This document shows, piece by piece, positions 43,729-53,048 of a DNA stretch of 64,000 bases. The stretch comes from CAVTPD01 sp963736575 (lineage in GTDB: Bacteria; Bacteroidota; Bacteroidia; Cytophagales; JAAEPT01). Position 1 is the first letter of the stretch; each line of letters opens with the position of its first letter. The notes below the pieces were generated by a model. The model did not search any database. It saw only the letters and a list, made by a program, of their open reading frames with translations, and had not been told where the DNA came from. The DNA is taken from NCBI GenBank assembly GCA_963736575.1, contig CAVTPD010000001.1:744001-808000 (forward strand), given 5' to 3'. Position numbers and translations under genes: made by a program.

Positions 43729-44660
43729 TATTCTTGTCCTAAAGAAATTAAGTTAACAAATAGTCTGTAGGCTCCCGGTACACCGGCAGGTAATTCACGG
43801 AAAAACGAAATTCCAGTGTATACAAAATGACCTTCGCCGTATTCGGCTACCAAAAGAGAACCCTTTTTAGCGTCTTCGCCTTTGTCGTGCCAGCTTAAAA
43901 TAGCTTCGTATTTTTTGTCCCATTCGTTGGGGAAGTACAAACCACGTTCTTGCGCCCAGTTGTCAAAATCGGTTTTAGTGATTTTATTAGGGGTATTTAA
44001 AACAGCATGTTTGGGATTTAGGAAGTTCACTTCTGCATTTTCTTCCGTTACTCTATCGCGTGAAAGTGTTAACGGATACGGTGCAAAATCTTCCGTTTTC
44101 ATACGGTAAGACGTGTTGTATTGCATAATTAGGTTACCACCAGATTTTACATAATCCATCAGTTTAGGCATAATGTAATCAATACGGTCGTTGGTGTTTA
44201 TGATTCTAATTCCGGTAATAATGGTGCCGTATTGTTTCAGGTTTTCGGGGGTTAAATCACTTTCTTGTAGCAAATCAACTTCGTAACCAATGTTGCGTAA
44301 ATTGTCGGCTACTACATCTCCTGCGCCTTCTAAATAACCAATTTTAACATTTGGTTTTTTCAGGTTTACAAAAACCAAATCGGTGGCAGCATCTGGTAAA
44401 TTGATTTGTGTAGGAATGTGGTCGTACGCAATTTTCTGAAAAGCATAATTAAATTGTTCTTTACCAGAAGTAATTACGGCTTCTAAACTTCCGTTACTGG
44501 CGTTGTTTGCAGGTGTAATAGTAACGGTAAAAGTTTTTTCTTCTCCGGCTTTTTCAAAGGAAAGGTTCCAAATTTCTTGTTCTAGTTTCCAGCCTTTTGG
44601 TGCGGTAAGTTTCAGTTCGCCTTTAAAATTAGGACGTAGCAGATTGTACCGAAAATTCAA
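43728..44660 (-). pseudogene. PIG-L family protein, C-terminal part (out of frame with N-terminal part)
   Basis: 310 codons continue the PIG-L gene after a one-base frameshift. The region starts in a beta-sandwich (RYNLLRPNFKGELKLTAP) and then has a Rossmann-like GldG/GATase-type domain (VKIGYLEGAGDVVADNLRNI, GTIITGIRIINT, GGNLIMQYNTSYRM). It has no own start with a leader. One T too many in the TTTT run (plus-strand A's 44652-44655) explains the break: removing it gives VEFRYNLLRP. It is part of one gene spanning 43728-46194. Confidence 0.8.
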
Positions 44661-46194
44661 CAGTTTGATGGACTTCGTTCGGGAACAAATAAATTCCTTT
44701 TTTGAAGTTTACAAATACTGAAGGTGTTACAACAAAGGGTTCGGTTACTTCACCTTTTACAGGGTCGTTGGTTCTGTACATAGCTGGTATAGTGTACTGA
44801 ATAGAATCTTTTCCAAACTGAAAAATAAGCGTGAATTCTAATGCAGGATCAGTTTCGGCTTTTCCAATAAGATTAATGTCTTCTACTTTATACATTCCCA
44901 AAGTTCCTTTGTGTTTTAACCAGTAAGGCTGTGTGTAAGGGATGTTTTTTAGGCTGTAAGAGAAGCTTTGTTCGTATTGAATATTAGGTTCTAAAACATG
45001 GTGTAAAGGCTGCGCGTTAGAATTTACAGATGATTTTATTTTGTAAGCAGTAACAGTCGTATTGCTTCGGTTTAAGATTTTGAAATTAACCTGAACAGAA
45101 TCGTTGGGCGTTGCCGAATATTTATCGGTAGAAGCACTAATGAACAATCCAGCACAATCTTTTATAATATTATTTACTTCCTTGGTTTTTACTCTTTTCC
45201 AGAACGGATCCTCTAAACGGGCAATTTCTCTTCGTAACTCTAATAAAGAAGGAATGCTGTTTTCTGGTGCCGAAAAATCATAGTTCTTCAAAATAGCCGA
45301 TAGTTTCTTTTGTATATTTTCGCTGCCTTTTACGCGGTTCCAGGTATAATCAACGCCTTCAAAAACCGATTCTTTAGCCTCCGTTCCTTTTTGGTGTTCA
45401 AAATATTCCATTTCAGAACCACGGGTGGGGGATGTGCCAAAACCTTGGCTTTTATGCTGGCTGCGGGCATGGGCAGCAATTTCGTTCATCGATAAACCCA
45501 ATAACTGACTGTATGCTCCAATGTCTTCGCCTACAATTCCAGGATCTTCTGCCGAGATATCTGGATTCCACCAACGTCCGGTATTGGTAACTACACGTTT
45601 GGCTTGCCAAGTGTCTACGTATTTTAATTGTTCTGGAAAAACGGTAGAATCGGCGGCTTTGGTAAAAGCTTCAATACCCAACATTGCAGAAGCGGTATGA
45701 TGTCCGTGTCCGGCACGTTCATCTGGCGGAAAACGCAATACAATAACATCTGGCTTTAACTGACGGATTACCCAAACTACGTCCCAAAAAACTAGTTCTC
45801 TGTCCCAAATCTCAAAAGTTTCGTCGGCCGTTTTAGAATACCCAAAATCATTGGCTCTAGAAAAATACTGGCTACCGCCGTCGGTTCTTCTGGCAGCCAA
45901 AAGTTCTTGTGTACGAATAATGCCTAAAGCATCTCTAATTTCTGGGCCTATTAAATTTTGACCACCACTACCGCGGGTAAGTGATAAATAAGAGGTGTTG
46001 TATAATTTCTCTTTGGAAGAATAAGCGATAAAACGCGTGTTTTCATCGTCTGGGTGAGCGGCCAAATATAAAACGTTACCCAGTACGTTTAGCTTTTCAA
46101 TTTTCTGGTAAATTTCTGAAGAAGGAACTGCTTGGTTCTGCGAAAAAGAAAGTGCAGCGATAAGGCAAAACAGTACAGTGAAAATATTTCTCAT
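44629..46194 (-). CDS. PIG-L family deacetylase, N-terminal part
   Basis: This frame of 521 codons has a signal peptide (1-18, ending LSFSQ). An LmbE-type zinc deacetylase domain follows, with YLAAHPDDENTRF (HPDD near 46) and ERAGHGHHTAS (near 166) supplying ligands. PIG-L enzymes remove N-acetyl groups from GlcNAc-type substrates. The middle is beta-rich. The true product should be about 820 residues, continuing into the frame at 43728-44660. Being secreted and cotranscribed with a sodium symporter, it probably acts on imported or extracellular amino-sugar compounds. Confidence 0.87.
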   Translation of the reverse strand: MRNIFTVLFCLIAALSFSQNQAVPSSEIYQKIEKLNVLGNVLYLAAHPDDENTRFIAYSSKEKLYNTSYLSLTRGSGGQNLIGPEIRDALGIIRTQELLAARRTDGGSQYFSRANDFGYSKTADETFEIWDRELVFWDVVWVIRQLKPDVIVLRFPPDERAGHGHHTASAMLGIEAFTKAADSTVFPEQLKYVDTWQAKRVVTNTGRWWNPDISAEDPGIVGEDIGAYSQLLGLSMNEIAAHARSQHKSQGFGTSPTRGSEMEYFEHQKGTEAKESVFEGVDYTWNRVKGSENIQKKLSAILKNYDFSAPENSIPSLLELRREIARLEDPFWKRVKTKEVNNIIKDCAGLFISASTDKYSATPNDSVQVNFKILNRSNTTVTAYKIKSSVNSNAQPLHHVLEPNIQYEQSFSYSLKNIPYTQPYWLKHKGTLGMYKVEDINLIGKAETDPALEFTLIFQFGKDSIQYTIPAMYRTNDPVKGEVTEPFVVTPSVFVNFKKGIYLFPNEVHQTVEFSVQSATS

Positions 46195-46254
46195 AAGTCA
46201 ATCAAAACAGTTTTTATATAGATGCTGATAATTAAGTACACAAAAGACGTTTAA

Positions 46255-46305
46255 ATGGCTGGAATAATCAACATAAAGAAGCCTTTCTCATTAACGTCAA
46301 AATAA
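46255..46305 (+). other. Micro-ORF / conserved 70-bp element, copy 2
   Basis: A 16-codon frame (MAGIINIKKPFSLTSK) lies in the gap between the PIG-L and LETM1-like genes. The surrounding 46245-46316 resembles 14430-14503 upstream of the OmpA/LysM gene, with only two single-base gaps. Seven of 16 residues match between the two peptides. Confidence 0.35.
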
Positions 46306-46472
46306 CGCTGTTTAAAGTTGATTAAATCCGAAGCCATAAGCCAGTTTTTTTAAAGATTGTTAAAATCTATTGGCATAAATTGGGCTACTAAATTTTATTC
46401 TATGTAAGAACTTCATAGAAGCGTATTTATTATGTTTTTCCTTCGGAAGTTTTAATCTAAATTTAGCCCCAA

Positions 46473-47681
46473 TTGAAAACAGAAAAAGAAATAGAGGCTT
46501 TAATAGAGCTGCTTTTTAGTCAAAAGTACGCTTCCGACAATGAAACCAAGTCACAAGAGGCTCTTTACAGGCTTTTTTCGGATACAGGTTTGAATTTTGG
46601 TTTTCCTGTAAAAGATATTTTTCAGGTTACCCAAAAGACCAATTCCGAAAAGGAGTTGATGAAAAGTATTTTAATACAGGCTTTGTTTGCCATTTATTCT
46701 GCCAATCAAAAAGAGGAACAAAGCAAACCAAATTTTATAGAAGAAGTCAATAAGTTTTATTTAAGCTTTTTGTTTCAGGGTGGTACACCAATTAATAGAA
46801 ATACAGACCTTGAATTATTGGCCCATGTTCTGGAATCTAGGTTAACTACGGGTAAAAGCTGGTACCAAGGGGTGATGAATAAAGTGTTTTTCAGCAATTT
46901 TTTATACTTAGATGTTATGCTGTTTGGTTCTATGTTGGCCGGTCATTTAACACCAGAAGTGGTGGCTAAAATCCGTAAGCAATGGGTTTTTAGAACTTTT
47001 TGGGTGATAAAGAAAGTAGCTTCAGCAGATGATCTTATTCAGAAAGAAGAACAAGATTTAATGAAGTCATTTTTAAGAGCCTCATTGTTACACGTAGAAG
47101 ATTATAAGGCTTTTAATAAAAAAAGTTTAGACGAAGTTCAGCAAGAATACTTTGGCAATATTCAAGAAAAATCATGGCTACTAAAACGTTTTTTATTGGA
47201 TTTAGCGGTTTTAACCGCATGGTCTGATAAAGAGATTAAGGATTCTGAAAAAGAATTTTTAATACAATTTTGTTTTATGCTAGGCTTAGAAGAAAAAGAA
47301 TTAGATTTTTCTTACCGTGATGTAGAGTCCTTTGCTGAACAGTTTGGTGGAGCCTTGCCATTTGCTAAAGATAAATATCCTTATCAGGAAATTAGTCAAG
47401 AGTATCTAATCAAATTGGGCGGAGTTTTAAAAAAGAACCAAAGCCGAATAAAAAAGGAAATAGAGGAAAGTAAGGAATTGGTGTATTTGCTGAACAAATC
47501 ACGCAAGCAACCTTTAACGGAAGAAGAAAAGAAGAAGGTACGCACACAAATTATTGATATTCTTAAAACACTTCCCATTTTTGTTATTATAGCGCTACCG
47601 TTCTCATTTATAACGCTTCCCGTGTTGTTGAAAATCTTGCCAACCTCTGCATTACCCTCTTCTTTTCAGGATGAGGATTAA
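46473..47681 (+). CDS. LETM1-related protein (biofilm-associated type)
   Basis: This 402-residue, mostly helical protein has a TTG start; no ATG or GTG fits upstream. A TerB-like acidic helical middle (about 235-290; LAVLTAWSDKEIKDSEKEFL) and a C-terminal LETM1-like hydrophobic segment (about 365-395; FVIIALPFSFITLPVLLKILP) are visible. Flavobacterial homologues are named LETM1-related biofilm-associated proteins. Molecular function unknown. It stands alone between the PIG-L operon and tRNA-Arg. Confidence 0.8.
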   Translation: MKTEKEIEALIELLFSQKYASDNETKSQEALYRLFSDTGLNFGFPVKDIFQVTQKTNSEKELMKSILIQALFAIYSANQKEEQSKPNFIEEVNKFYLSFLFQGGTPINRNTDLELLAHVLESRLTTGKSWYQGVMNKVFFSNFLYLDVMLFGSMLAGHLTPEVVAKIRKQWVFRTFWVIKKVASADDLIQKEEQDLMKSFLRASLLHVEDYKAFNKKSLDEVQQEYFGNIQEKSWLLKRFLLDLAVLTAWSDKEIKDSEKEFLIQFCFMLGLEEKELDFSYRDVESFAEQFGGALPFAKDKYPYQEISQEYLIKLGGVLKKNQSRIKKEIEESKELVYLLNKSRKQPLTEEEKKKVRTQIIDILKTLPIFVIIALPFSFITLPVLLKILPTSALPSSFQDED

Positions 47682-47719
47682 AATATCTCTAAAATGTTTT
47701 TATTTAATAGAAAAGTCTC

Positions 47720-47727
47720 TATTTTTG
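47720..47727 (+). promoter_or_regulatory. -7 box of a strong promoter upstream of tRNA-Arg
   Basis: TATTTTTG followed by CA is an exact TAnnTTTG box, 150 bp before the tRNA gene and 39 bp after the LETM1-like stop. It may drive the tRNA with a long leader. Confidence 0.5.
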
Positions 47728-47876
47728 CATCCCGATAAATAAAGACATTGTTCAATATTTAACGGTTTTTAGCTCCTAAAGAGCATCCTGATCTAAATTC
47801 GGGAAGGTTTCAGGAAAGAGTCCTGTTAAATAGCAAGTTAAAGTTTTTACAGAAATGTAAAACTAAAATATAGTCC

Positions 47877-47950
47877 GGTTCCATAGCTCAACCGGATAGA
47901 GCAACTGCCTTCTAAGCAGTAGGTTTCAGGTTCGAGTCCTGATGGAATCA
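47877..47950 (+). tRNA. tRNA-Arg (anticodon TCT)
   Basis: A 74-base cloverleaf: acceptor GGTTCCA / TGGAATC with one G-U pair, D arm AGCTC...GAGC, anticodon stem ACTGC / GCAGT with loop CTTCTAA (anticodon TCT, reads AGA), and T arm CAGGTTCGAGTCCTG. CCA is not encoded. A terminator follows after 12 bases. Confidence 0.95.
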
Positions 47951-47962
47951 CTTTTAACACAT

Positions 47963-47992
47963 AAAGCCCTGTTTTTCAGGGCTTTTGTTTTT
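47963..47992 (+). terminator. Terminator after tRNA-Arg
   Basis: Stem AAAGCCCTG / CAGGGCTTT with a TTTTT loop and a T-rich tail. Confidence 0.85.
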
Positions 47993-48128
47993 TACGTGCT
48001 AAAATGGTGCTAAAATTAATTCCAGAAAGTAGGGTTTGTTTTTAAAATTGCGGCTAGTTTATTTTAGTGAGCATTTGAAATCATCACCATGATTAAAAAA
48101 GGTTAATTATTTAGTTATTCTTTTAGAA

Positions 48129-48581
48129 CTACTTTTCAATAGCTTCTTCCAAAGAACTGCAATACACTATGTTAAGTTTGTTTATAATGTTATCTGGGAA
48201 GTCTCTTTCAATTTTTGCACGCCCAGCTTGTACGGCATCACTAAACCAGGGTTCGTTTTGAGGAAGTATCTTACGGTGTTCTTTCAAGCCAAATTCTAGC
48301 ATATCGCGTTTCCAGACTACAAAATACCATTCCATAGAGGGTTGATGAAAAGCCTCCAGCGCACGTTTGTCAAAAATGAATTTTTCTATTTTATGTTTCT
48401 TAACAAATTCTCCAGCCTTTGTAAAAAATTTCTTAAATGTATCTATAGGCACATAAGGCTTTTTAATCTGGCATATCAATATTTTCTGATCTTCCAAAAG
48501 TAAAAGATCACCATATTTTTTTGAATAAACTGTTATGGTTTTAATATGATTAGACATCATTAGATTGTATTTATACTTCAA
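48129..48581 (-). CDS. Hypothetical partner of the PP2C phosphatase (STAS-like?)
   Basis: The frame has 150 residues; starts at codons 8 or 9 (MMSNHIKTI, near 48560) are more likely and would leave no overlap. The rest looks like one alpha/beta domain: KYGDLLLLEDQKILICQI strands, helices with KKHKIEKFIFDKRALEAF, and a final VYCSSLEEAIEK strand-helix. The pattern resembles SpoIIAA/STAS-type folds used as phosphatase targets. It directly follows a SpoIIE-type phosphatase gene, so a partner-switching pair is plausible but unproven. Confidence 0.65.
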   Translation of the reverse strand: MKYKYNLMMSNHIKTITVYSKKYGDLLLLEDQKILICQIKKPYVPIDTFKKFFTKAGEFVKKHKIEKFIFDKRALEAFHQPSMEWYFVVWKRDMLEFGLKEHRKILPQNEPWFSDAVQAGRAKIERDFPDNIINKLNIVYCSSLEEAIEK

Positions 48582-49482
48582 ACCCTATTATTAAAACATC
48601 ATCTGTTTGGCTTTGTTTACCTTTCCAATCAAGAAGTTCTTCCTCTAATTTAATTTTTTGTTCTTCCATTGAAAAAGTATTCAGGCTTAATAGTAAATCT
48701 TTAAATTTCCCAACGGTGTATTTTTGATCTACATCACTAAATTGGTCCGGAAAACCGTCACTAAAAAGGTAAATTTTATCTTTTGGTTTCAGCTCAACTT
48801 CAATTTCTTCTACTTTTTGATGCTCAAAATGCGTATCTCCAATGCAAAAACGATTACCTCTATACTTCGTCAATTCATTTTCCCGGATTAAATATAATGG
48901 TCTTTTAACACCAGTATAATGTAATTTAGATTTATCACTTGTAATCTTTATGATAGCTAAATCCATGCCATCAGAAATACCGGTGTTCTCCTCATTAAAG
49001 TTTAGACTTTTTTTAATCCGTTCATCAAAAAGAATGACCAGCTCTTTTAAAGAAATTTCTGGCTCTTCTTTAATTATATTGTTTAAGGTAGTTACACCTA
49101 AAACGGTTAGCATGGCTCCTGGGATTCCGTGGCCTGTGCAATCTACAGCAGCAACATAAGTAGCTTCTTTGCTTACATATGTCCAATAGAAGTCTCCACA
49201 AACAACATCTTTTGGACGGTAAAGGATAAAAGATTTACCGAGTTTTGTTTTAATTTTCTCTTCACTTTGGAATAAGGATTTTTGTATCCTTAAAGCGTAA
49301 TTGATAGAGTCTTGAATGTATTGATTTCTAGAAAGTAGAATGTCTTTTGAAGAATATAATTCTTGCTGAATATTGCGCATGTTTTCAGTTGTCATCTGTA
49401 ACATACTGTGCAAAGCGGCATATTGTTCTTGTAGAACATCAATTTTTTTTCTGGCTTTCTTCAGTTTATTCTTTTTACCCAT
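48571..49482 (-). CDS. SpoIIE/RsbU-type PP2C serine phosphatase
   Basis: This 303-residue protein has an N-terminal coiled coil (about 1-60) and a PP2C domain (about 75-303). Metal-binding acidic residues are seen in CGDFYW, AAVDCTGHGIPGAMLT, ISDGMDLAI, LFSDGFPDQF and TDDVLIIGF. Such phosphatases dephosphorylate anti-sigma antagonist or STAS proteins. No receiver or PAS domain is attached, so input probably comes through the coiled coil. It is followed by, and slightly overlaps, the hypothetical 150-residue gene. Confidence 0.9.
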   Translation of the reverse strand: MGKKNKLKKARKKIDVLQEQYAALHSMLQMTTENMRNIQQELYSSKDILLSRNQYIQDSINYALRIQKSLFQSEEKIKTKLGKSFILYRPKDVVCGDFYWTYVSKEATYVAAVDCTGHGIPGAMLTVLGVTTLNNIIKEEPEISLKELVILFDERIKKSLNFNEENTGISDGMDLAIIKITSDKSKLHYTGVKRPLYLIRENELTKYRGNRFCIGDTHFEHQKVEEIEVELKPKDKIYLFSDGFPDQFSDVDQKYTVGKFKDLLLSLNTFSMEEQKIKLEEELLDWKGKQSQTDDVLIIGFEV

Positions 49483-49637
49483 GCTTCAGTAACAAAAGTG
49501 CTAAAATTTGGTTTAAGGTTTTCGGTCTTTTCGATAAATCAAATATGTTATGGTATTAACAATTGAATATCTGACTTAAAAAAGATATACCAACAAAGAT
49601 ATTTTTCCTTAAAGCATTCTAAAAATAGCGTTACTAA

Positions 49638-51236
49638 TTATTGAATAATAGTAATGTAAGTAGGGGAACGTGTTTCCTGAGGTATAATGATGTAATAACC
49701 CACCTCTACGGTTTCGCCTCTGTCGTTGGTTCCGTCCCAAGTGGTAGGGCCATACAAAGTCCGTATAAGATTACGGCTGTAGTCGTAGATTAAAATTTGT
49801 CCTTTTTCTTCAATAAAAAAAGTGTCGGCCACACCGTCACCGTTTGGAGTTAAGACAGGATCGCAACCGCTTATTCTATCCAGTATAAAACTATTTTCAG
49901 CAGTACATTTTTTAGTATCTGTTACACTTATTTTATATTGACCAGCTGGCAGATTGTCAATTTCAGTAGTGGTAAAAGTGTTTGTATACGTTTCGTTTTC
50001 TAATGTATAAATAAACGGTTCTGTTCCCCCATTGATTTCGGTATTAGCTAGATCAATAGAATAACCAGTAGAACAATCTTTATTAAGTACTTCTACAAAA
50101 GACGTATTGATTTCAATGCATGGTTTTACAGTAATTAAAAAGGAATCACTTTCAATGATCAAGTCTGGAATAGTACTGTTAGATACACGTAAATAATAGA
50201 TGCCCGAATCGGATAGATTTATAGGGTTAAAACCTAATTTTTCAGAAGTTGAACCCGTTATTAATTCACCGTTTTTGTACCATTCATAGTTGTTGTTTAG
50301 AGATGCATTGGATACTGGGTATGGTACATTAACATTGTTTTCAGCTCTAAAAATATAATCTTGAAGAAGGAGTTTTTTTTGAGGTTTATAGGTGAAAGTA
50401 TAACTTGGATTTTGTTGTATAATAGGTTCTAGATCTTCAAAAGTTAACTGGCAGCTATTAATATCTACATTTATTAAATTGGGTTTATTGTTTAATACGG
50501 GGATTTCCTCAACCTTATTATCAAAAACTACTAACTGCTTTAGAGTGGTGTTTTGATTAAGGTCGCTTAAATCTTTTATGCTATTTCCCCATGCATATAA
50601 TATTTCCAGCTTATTCAACTTATCTAAACCAATAATTGTATCGGTGTTTGTTTTATGAATATGTAATTCAATAAGATTTGGGCATTTAGAAAAATCTAGT
50701 GGACTGATTAAAGGATTGTCCCCAACAACGAAGTTCACAAGGTTAGGGAAGTTAATTAAATCGGGTAGAGTAGTAATCTGGTTACCGCTACAATAGAGTG
50801 AACGTAAATTATGATTGTTTGAAATATTAGGTAGCTCAGTTAATTGATTGTTCATTGCTTGAAAATCAGTTAACTGAGTTAAGGAAGTCATATCCGGCAA
50901 ATTAGTGAGCTTATTATTGCTAGCGTAGAAATTTACGAGCATACTCATGCCCGCTAAGCTGGGTAATTCACTCAGTTGATTGTCCGAAATTCTAAGCGAA
51001 ATAATAGAAGTAAAGTATTGAATGCCTTCTGCATTATGCAAGTTTGAATTGGCTAAGTCCAAAGTACCCGTTAACGCAGATGCCTGACTTAGGTTTAGCT
51101 CGTTTCCTTGCATTACTTGCGGATAACTGCTAATAAGTTTGTTGCGCAAGTTTGTGTCTGGTAACGCAACCGTTTGTGCAAACGATTTTGTTACAGTCAA
51201 AAGCAAGAAAAAGAGTACAATTTGGTATAACCTCAT
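49638..51236 (-). CDS. T9SS-secreted leucine-rich-repeat protein
   Basis: This 532-residue protein has a signal peptide (1-20, ending KSFAQ) and about ten leucine-rich repeats of about 22 residues (50-285; for example LRISDNQLSELPSL, FYASNNKLTNLPDM). An Ig-like domain follows (290-370), then a SprB-type repeat (about 375-455; INGGTEPFIYTLEN, LPAGQYKISVTD). The C-terminal domain resembles type B sorting domains (TPNGDGVADTFFI, WDGTNDRGETVEVGYY). Surface adhesion or ligand sensing is likely. Its start overlaps the putative anti-sigma stop by 4 bp, making it the third gene of the ECF operon. Confidence 0.85.
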   Translation of the reverse strand: MRLYQIVLFFLLLTVTKSFAQTVALPDTNLRNKLISSYPQVMQGNELNLSQASALTGTLDLANSNLHNAEGIQYFTSIISLRISDNQLSELPSLAGMSMLVNFYASNNKLTNLPDMTSLTQLTDFQAMNNQLTELPNISNNHNLRSLYCSGNQITTLPDLINFPNLVNFVVGDNPLISPLDFSKCPNLIELHIHKTNTDTIIGLDKLNKLEILYAWGNSIKDLSDLNQNTTLKQLVVFDNKVEEIPVLNNKPNLINVDINSCQLTFEDLEPIIQQNPSYTFTYKPQKKLLLQDYIFRAENNVNVPYPVSNASLNNNYEWYKNGELITGSTSEKLGFNPINLSDSGIYYLRVSNSTIPDLIIESDSFLITVKPCIEINTSFVEVLNKDCSTGYSIDLANTEINGGTEPFIYTLENETYTNTFTTTEIDNLPAGQYKISVTDTKKCTAENSFILDRISGCDPVLTPNGDGVADTFFIEEKGQILIYDYSRNLIRTLYGPTTWDGTNDRGETVEVGYYIIIPQETRSPTYITIIQ

Positions 51237-52375
51237 TTTCGTATTATTGTTAATTCAACTTTTTCAATTCTATTATCGGCATATTCAATAATGGCGAAAT
51301 AAAGTCCTAAGTCTACTAAGTTACCGCTAAAGTCTGTGCCATTCCAAGTAGCATTTCCATTAGCAAAGTTATCTTTATATATCTCTTTTCCGGTAGAATT
51401 GTAAATCACAAATGTCCCTTTGTCCTCTTCTTCTAATAAAATATTCCATTTTTCTCCAAATTCGGGGTTAAAGCTAAAGGCTTTATTTTGCGGGCACCAT
51501 TTTTCTGTAACGCTAATTTTATTTTCATAGGTGCAGGCTTGTTCTTCAATAAAAACAGTGTAATCACCAGCCGAAAGATTGTAGAAAGTGCCGTTCAGGT
51601 CATTTTCTGAGTCGTTAATTCGGTAAACGTATTGTCCTATTTTATTTGGTGTGATGGCTATTTTTCCGTCAGATTTTCCATTGCATGTAGAAGATGCGTT
51701 TATTTCGAAAGTTTTAGAACAATTCACAATAGGCTTTTCTATTGCATTAGTAGGCTTTGGAATGCTTTCTACAGCTTTTTCTGTTGTTGTTTGGGCTGAA
51801 GTTGAAGTTGTGTCTTGCTTAACTTTCTTGTCTACAGTAGTTGTGATTTCTAAGGTGTCTTTTTGTTCCTCTACAGTCAAACGTTCTATTGACTTATTTT
51901 TCTGTGGCTTATTTTCTGTGGTTGCGACAGGAGTAAGGTTTGTGCTCTTGTTTTGCTTGCTTATTTCTTCTTCAACCGTTTCTTTTTCAGAATGAAATTC
52001 AATTGTTGGTTTCTTTTCTTTAGTTAATGAATCGGCAACAAGCTGTACGGATTGTGTTTCTTTAGGATTCTCTGAAATGAAATAATACCCAATTCCTGAA
52101 ATTCCCGCTAAAATAAGTGCTGCAGAAATTATTTTTTTAGAACGAAACGTAGAGCCCTGATTTTTGGGTTTATTCAAATCTTGCTGCATGGTATCTTTCA
52201 ATGCCGAAAGATTAGCATAGAAAATAGTATCGTTCACCAATTTCATTTCGCTTACTTCTGAAGCCAATTCAGGATTTTCTCCCATGTCTTCTTCAAAAGC
52301 AAGTTGCTCTTTAGGCGTCATTTCCTTTTTCAGGTAACGATCTATTTGGTCATATTTTAGAAAATCGTTTTTCAA
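51233..52375 (-). CDS. Putative membrane anti-sigma with T9SS-like C-terminal domain
   Basis: This 380-residue protein has an N-terminal cytoplasmic helical part (1-75; IDRYLKKEMTPKEQLAFEED) of anti-sigma type and one membrane helix (about 80-100). A long Ser/Thr/Lys/Glu linker spans about 105-215. A SprB-like beta domain follows (about 218-300; SAGDYTVFIEEQACTYENKI), and a C-terminal Ig-like domain (about 300-380; FVIYNSTGKEIYKDNF, NATWNGTDFSGNLVDLGLYF) resembles gliding-motility sorting domains. It overlaps the ECF gene and the LRR gene by 4 bp each. I infer an anti-sigma that senses T9SS state or its cargo. Confidence 0.75.
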   Translation of the reverse strand: MKNDFLKYDQIDRYLKKEMTPKEQLAFEEDMGENPELASEVSEMKLVNDTIFYANLSALKDTMQQDLNKPKNQGSTFRSKKIISAALILAGISGIGYYFISENPKETQSVQLVADSLTKEKKPTIEFHSEKETVEEEISKQNKSTNLTPVATTENKPQKNKSIERLTVEEQKDTLEITTTVDKKVKQDTTSTSAQTTTEKAVESIPKPTNAIEKPIVNCSKTFEINASSTCNGKSDGKIAITPNKIGQYVYRINDSENDLNGTFYNLSAGDYTVFIEEQACTYENKISVTEKWCPQNKAFSFNPEFGEKWNILLEEEDKGTFVIYNSTGKEIYKDNFANGNATWNGTDFSGNLVDLGLYFAIIEYADNRIEKVELTIIRK

Positions 52376-52938
52376 TATTTCAATGCTTTTAAGAATTCAG
52401 GTGATTTGTGAATGAGCTCAGAAAGCTTCTTTTTACACTTGTAATTCATGTTTTTAGCCACACTTTCATCTTTGTAATCCATTAGGGAGGCTATTTCTTT
52501 CATGGTCTTTTTTTCGAATACGGAAAGAGAAAGCATCTTTCTGCAGTTTTCTTCCAATTTGCTGAAAACCAACTTGAAGGTACTCATGCGTTCTTCACTA
52601 ATCATATCATCCAGTTGGTTTACATCAGCAGCCATGTCCGGTACTTCTTCCTTAGATATTTTTCGGTTTTTTCTGGTTATATCAACCCATTTGTTTCTAG
52701 CTACTCGGTACAAGAATCCATCTACATCATATTCATTCTTGTATTTTCCTTCGTGTATGTAATGATAGAGCGTTATTACGGCTTCCTGAAAAACATCATG
52801 CGCATCATCAACAGAACCAGAATTTTTTAAAATGAAACTTTTTATTTTATTCAAAGGGTCTTTGTAAAGATAATTGAGTGCTTCTTGGTTTCTACCACTT
52901 TTTATCGCCTCAATTATGATCTTTGAATTGTTTGTCAT
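52372..52938 (-). CDS. ECF sigma factor of the T9SS-linked operon
   Basis: This 188-residue sigma has region 2 at about 20-85 (SVDDAHDVFQEAVITLYHYI, VDGFLYRVARNKWVDITRKN) and region 4 at about 120-175 (LEENCRKMLSLSVFEKKTMK, then EIASLMDYKDESVAKNMNYKC). It is the first gene of a tightly overlapping operon with the putative anti-sigma and the LRR protein. An ECF-like promoter GGTTAC-N16-CG lies just upstream, and the same motif precedes the xylanase genes, so autoregulation and xylanase control are proposed. Confidence 0.9.
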   Translation of the reverse strand: MTNNSKIIIEAIKSGRNQEALNYLYKDPLNKIKSFILKNSGSVDDAHDVFQEAVITLYHYIHEGKYKNEYDVDGFLYRVARNKWVDITRKNRKISKEEVPDMAADVNQLDDMISEERMSTFKLVFSKLEENCRKMLSLSVFEKKTMKEIASLMDYKDESVAKNMNYKCKKKLSELIHKSPEFLKALKY

Positions 52939-52947
52939 TTGCTAAAA

Positions 52948-52974
52948 CTACGTCTCAAAGAAAAAAAAGTAACC
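52948..52974 (-). promoter_or_regulatory. Predicted ECF promoter of the sigma operon
   Basis: On the minus strand, GGTTAC (52974-52969) is followed after 16 bases (mostly T's) by CGTAG (52952-52948). The -10 element is only about 10 bp before the ATG, so the mRNA would have almost no leader. The same GGTTAC-N16-CG spacing occurs before the GH30 and GH43 genes. Confidence 0.55.
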
Positions 52975-53048
52975 TAGAAAAGTTTTAATATTAACTTTAT
53001 AAAATTCAAGTTTCGTAAACTGTACATACAAAAACAGAACATAATCTA

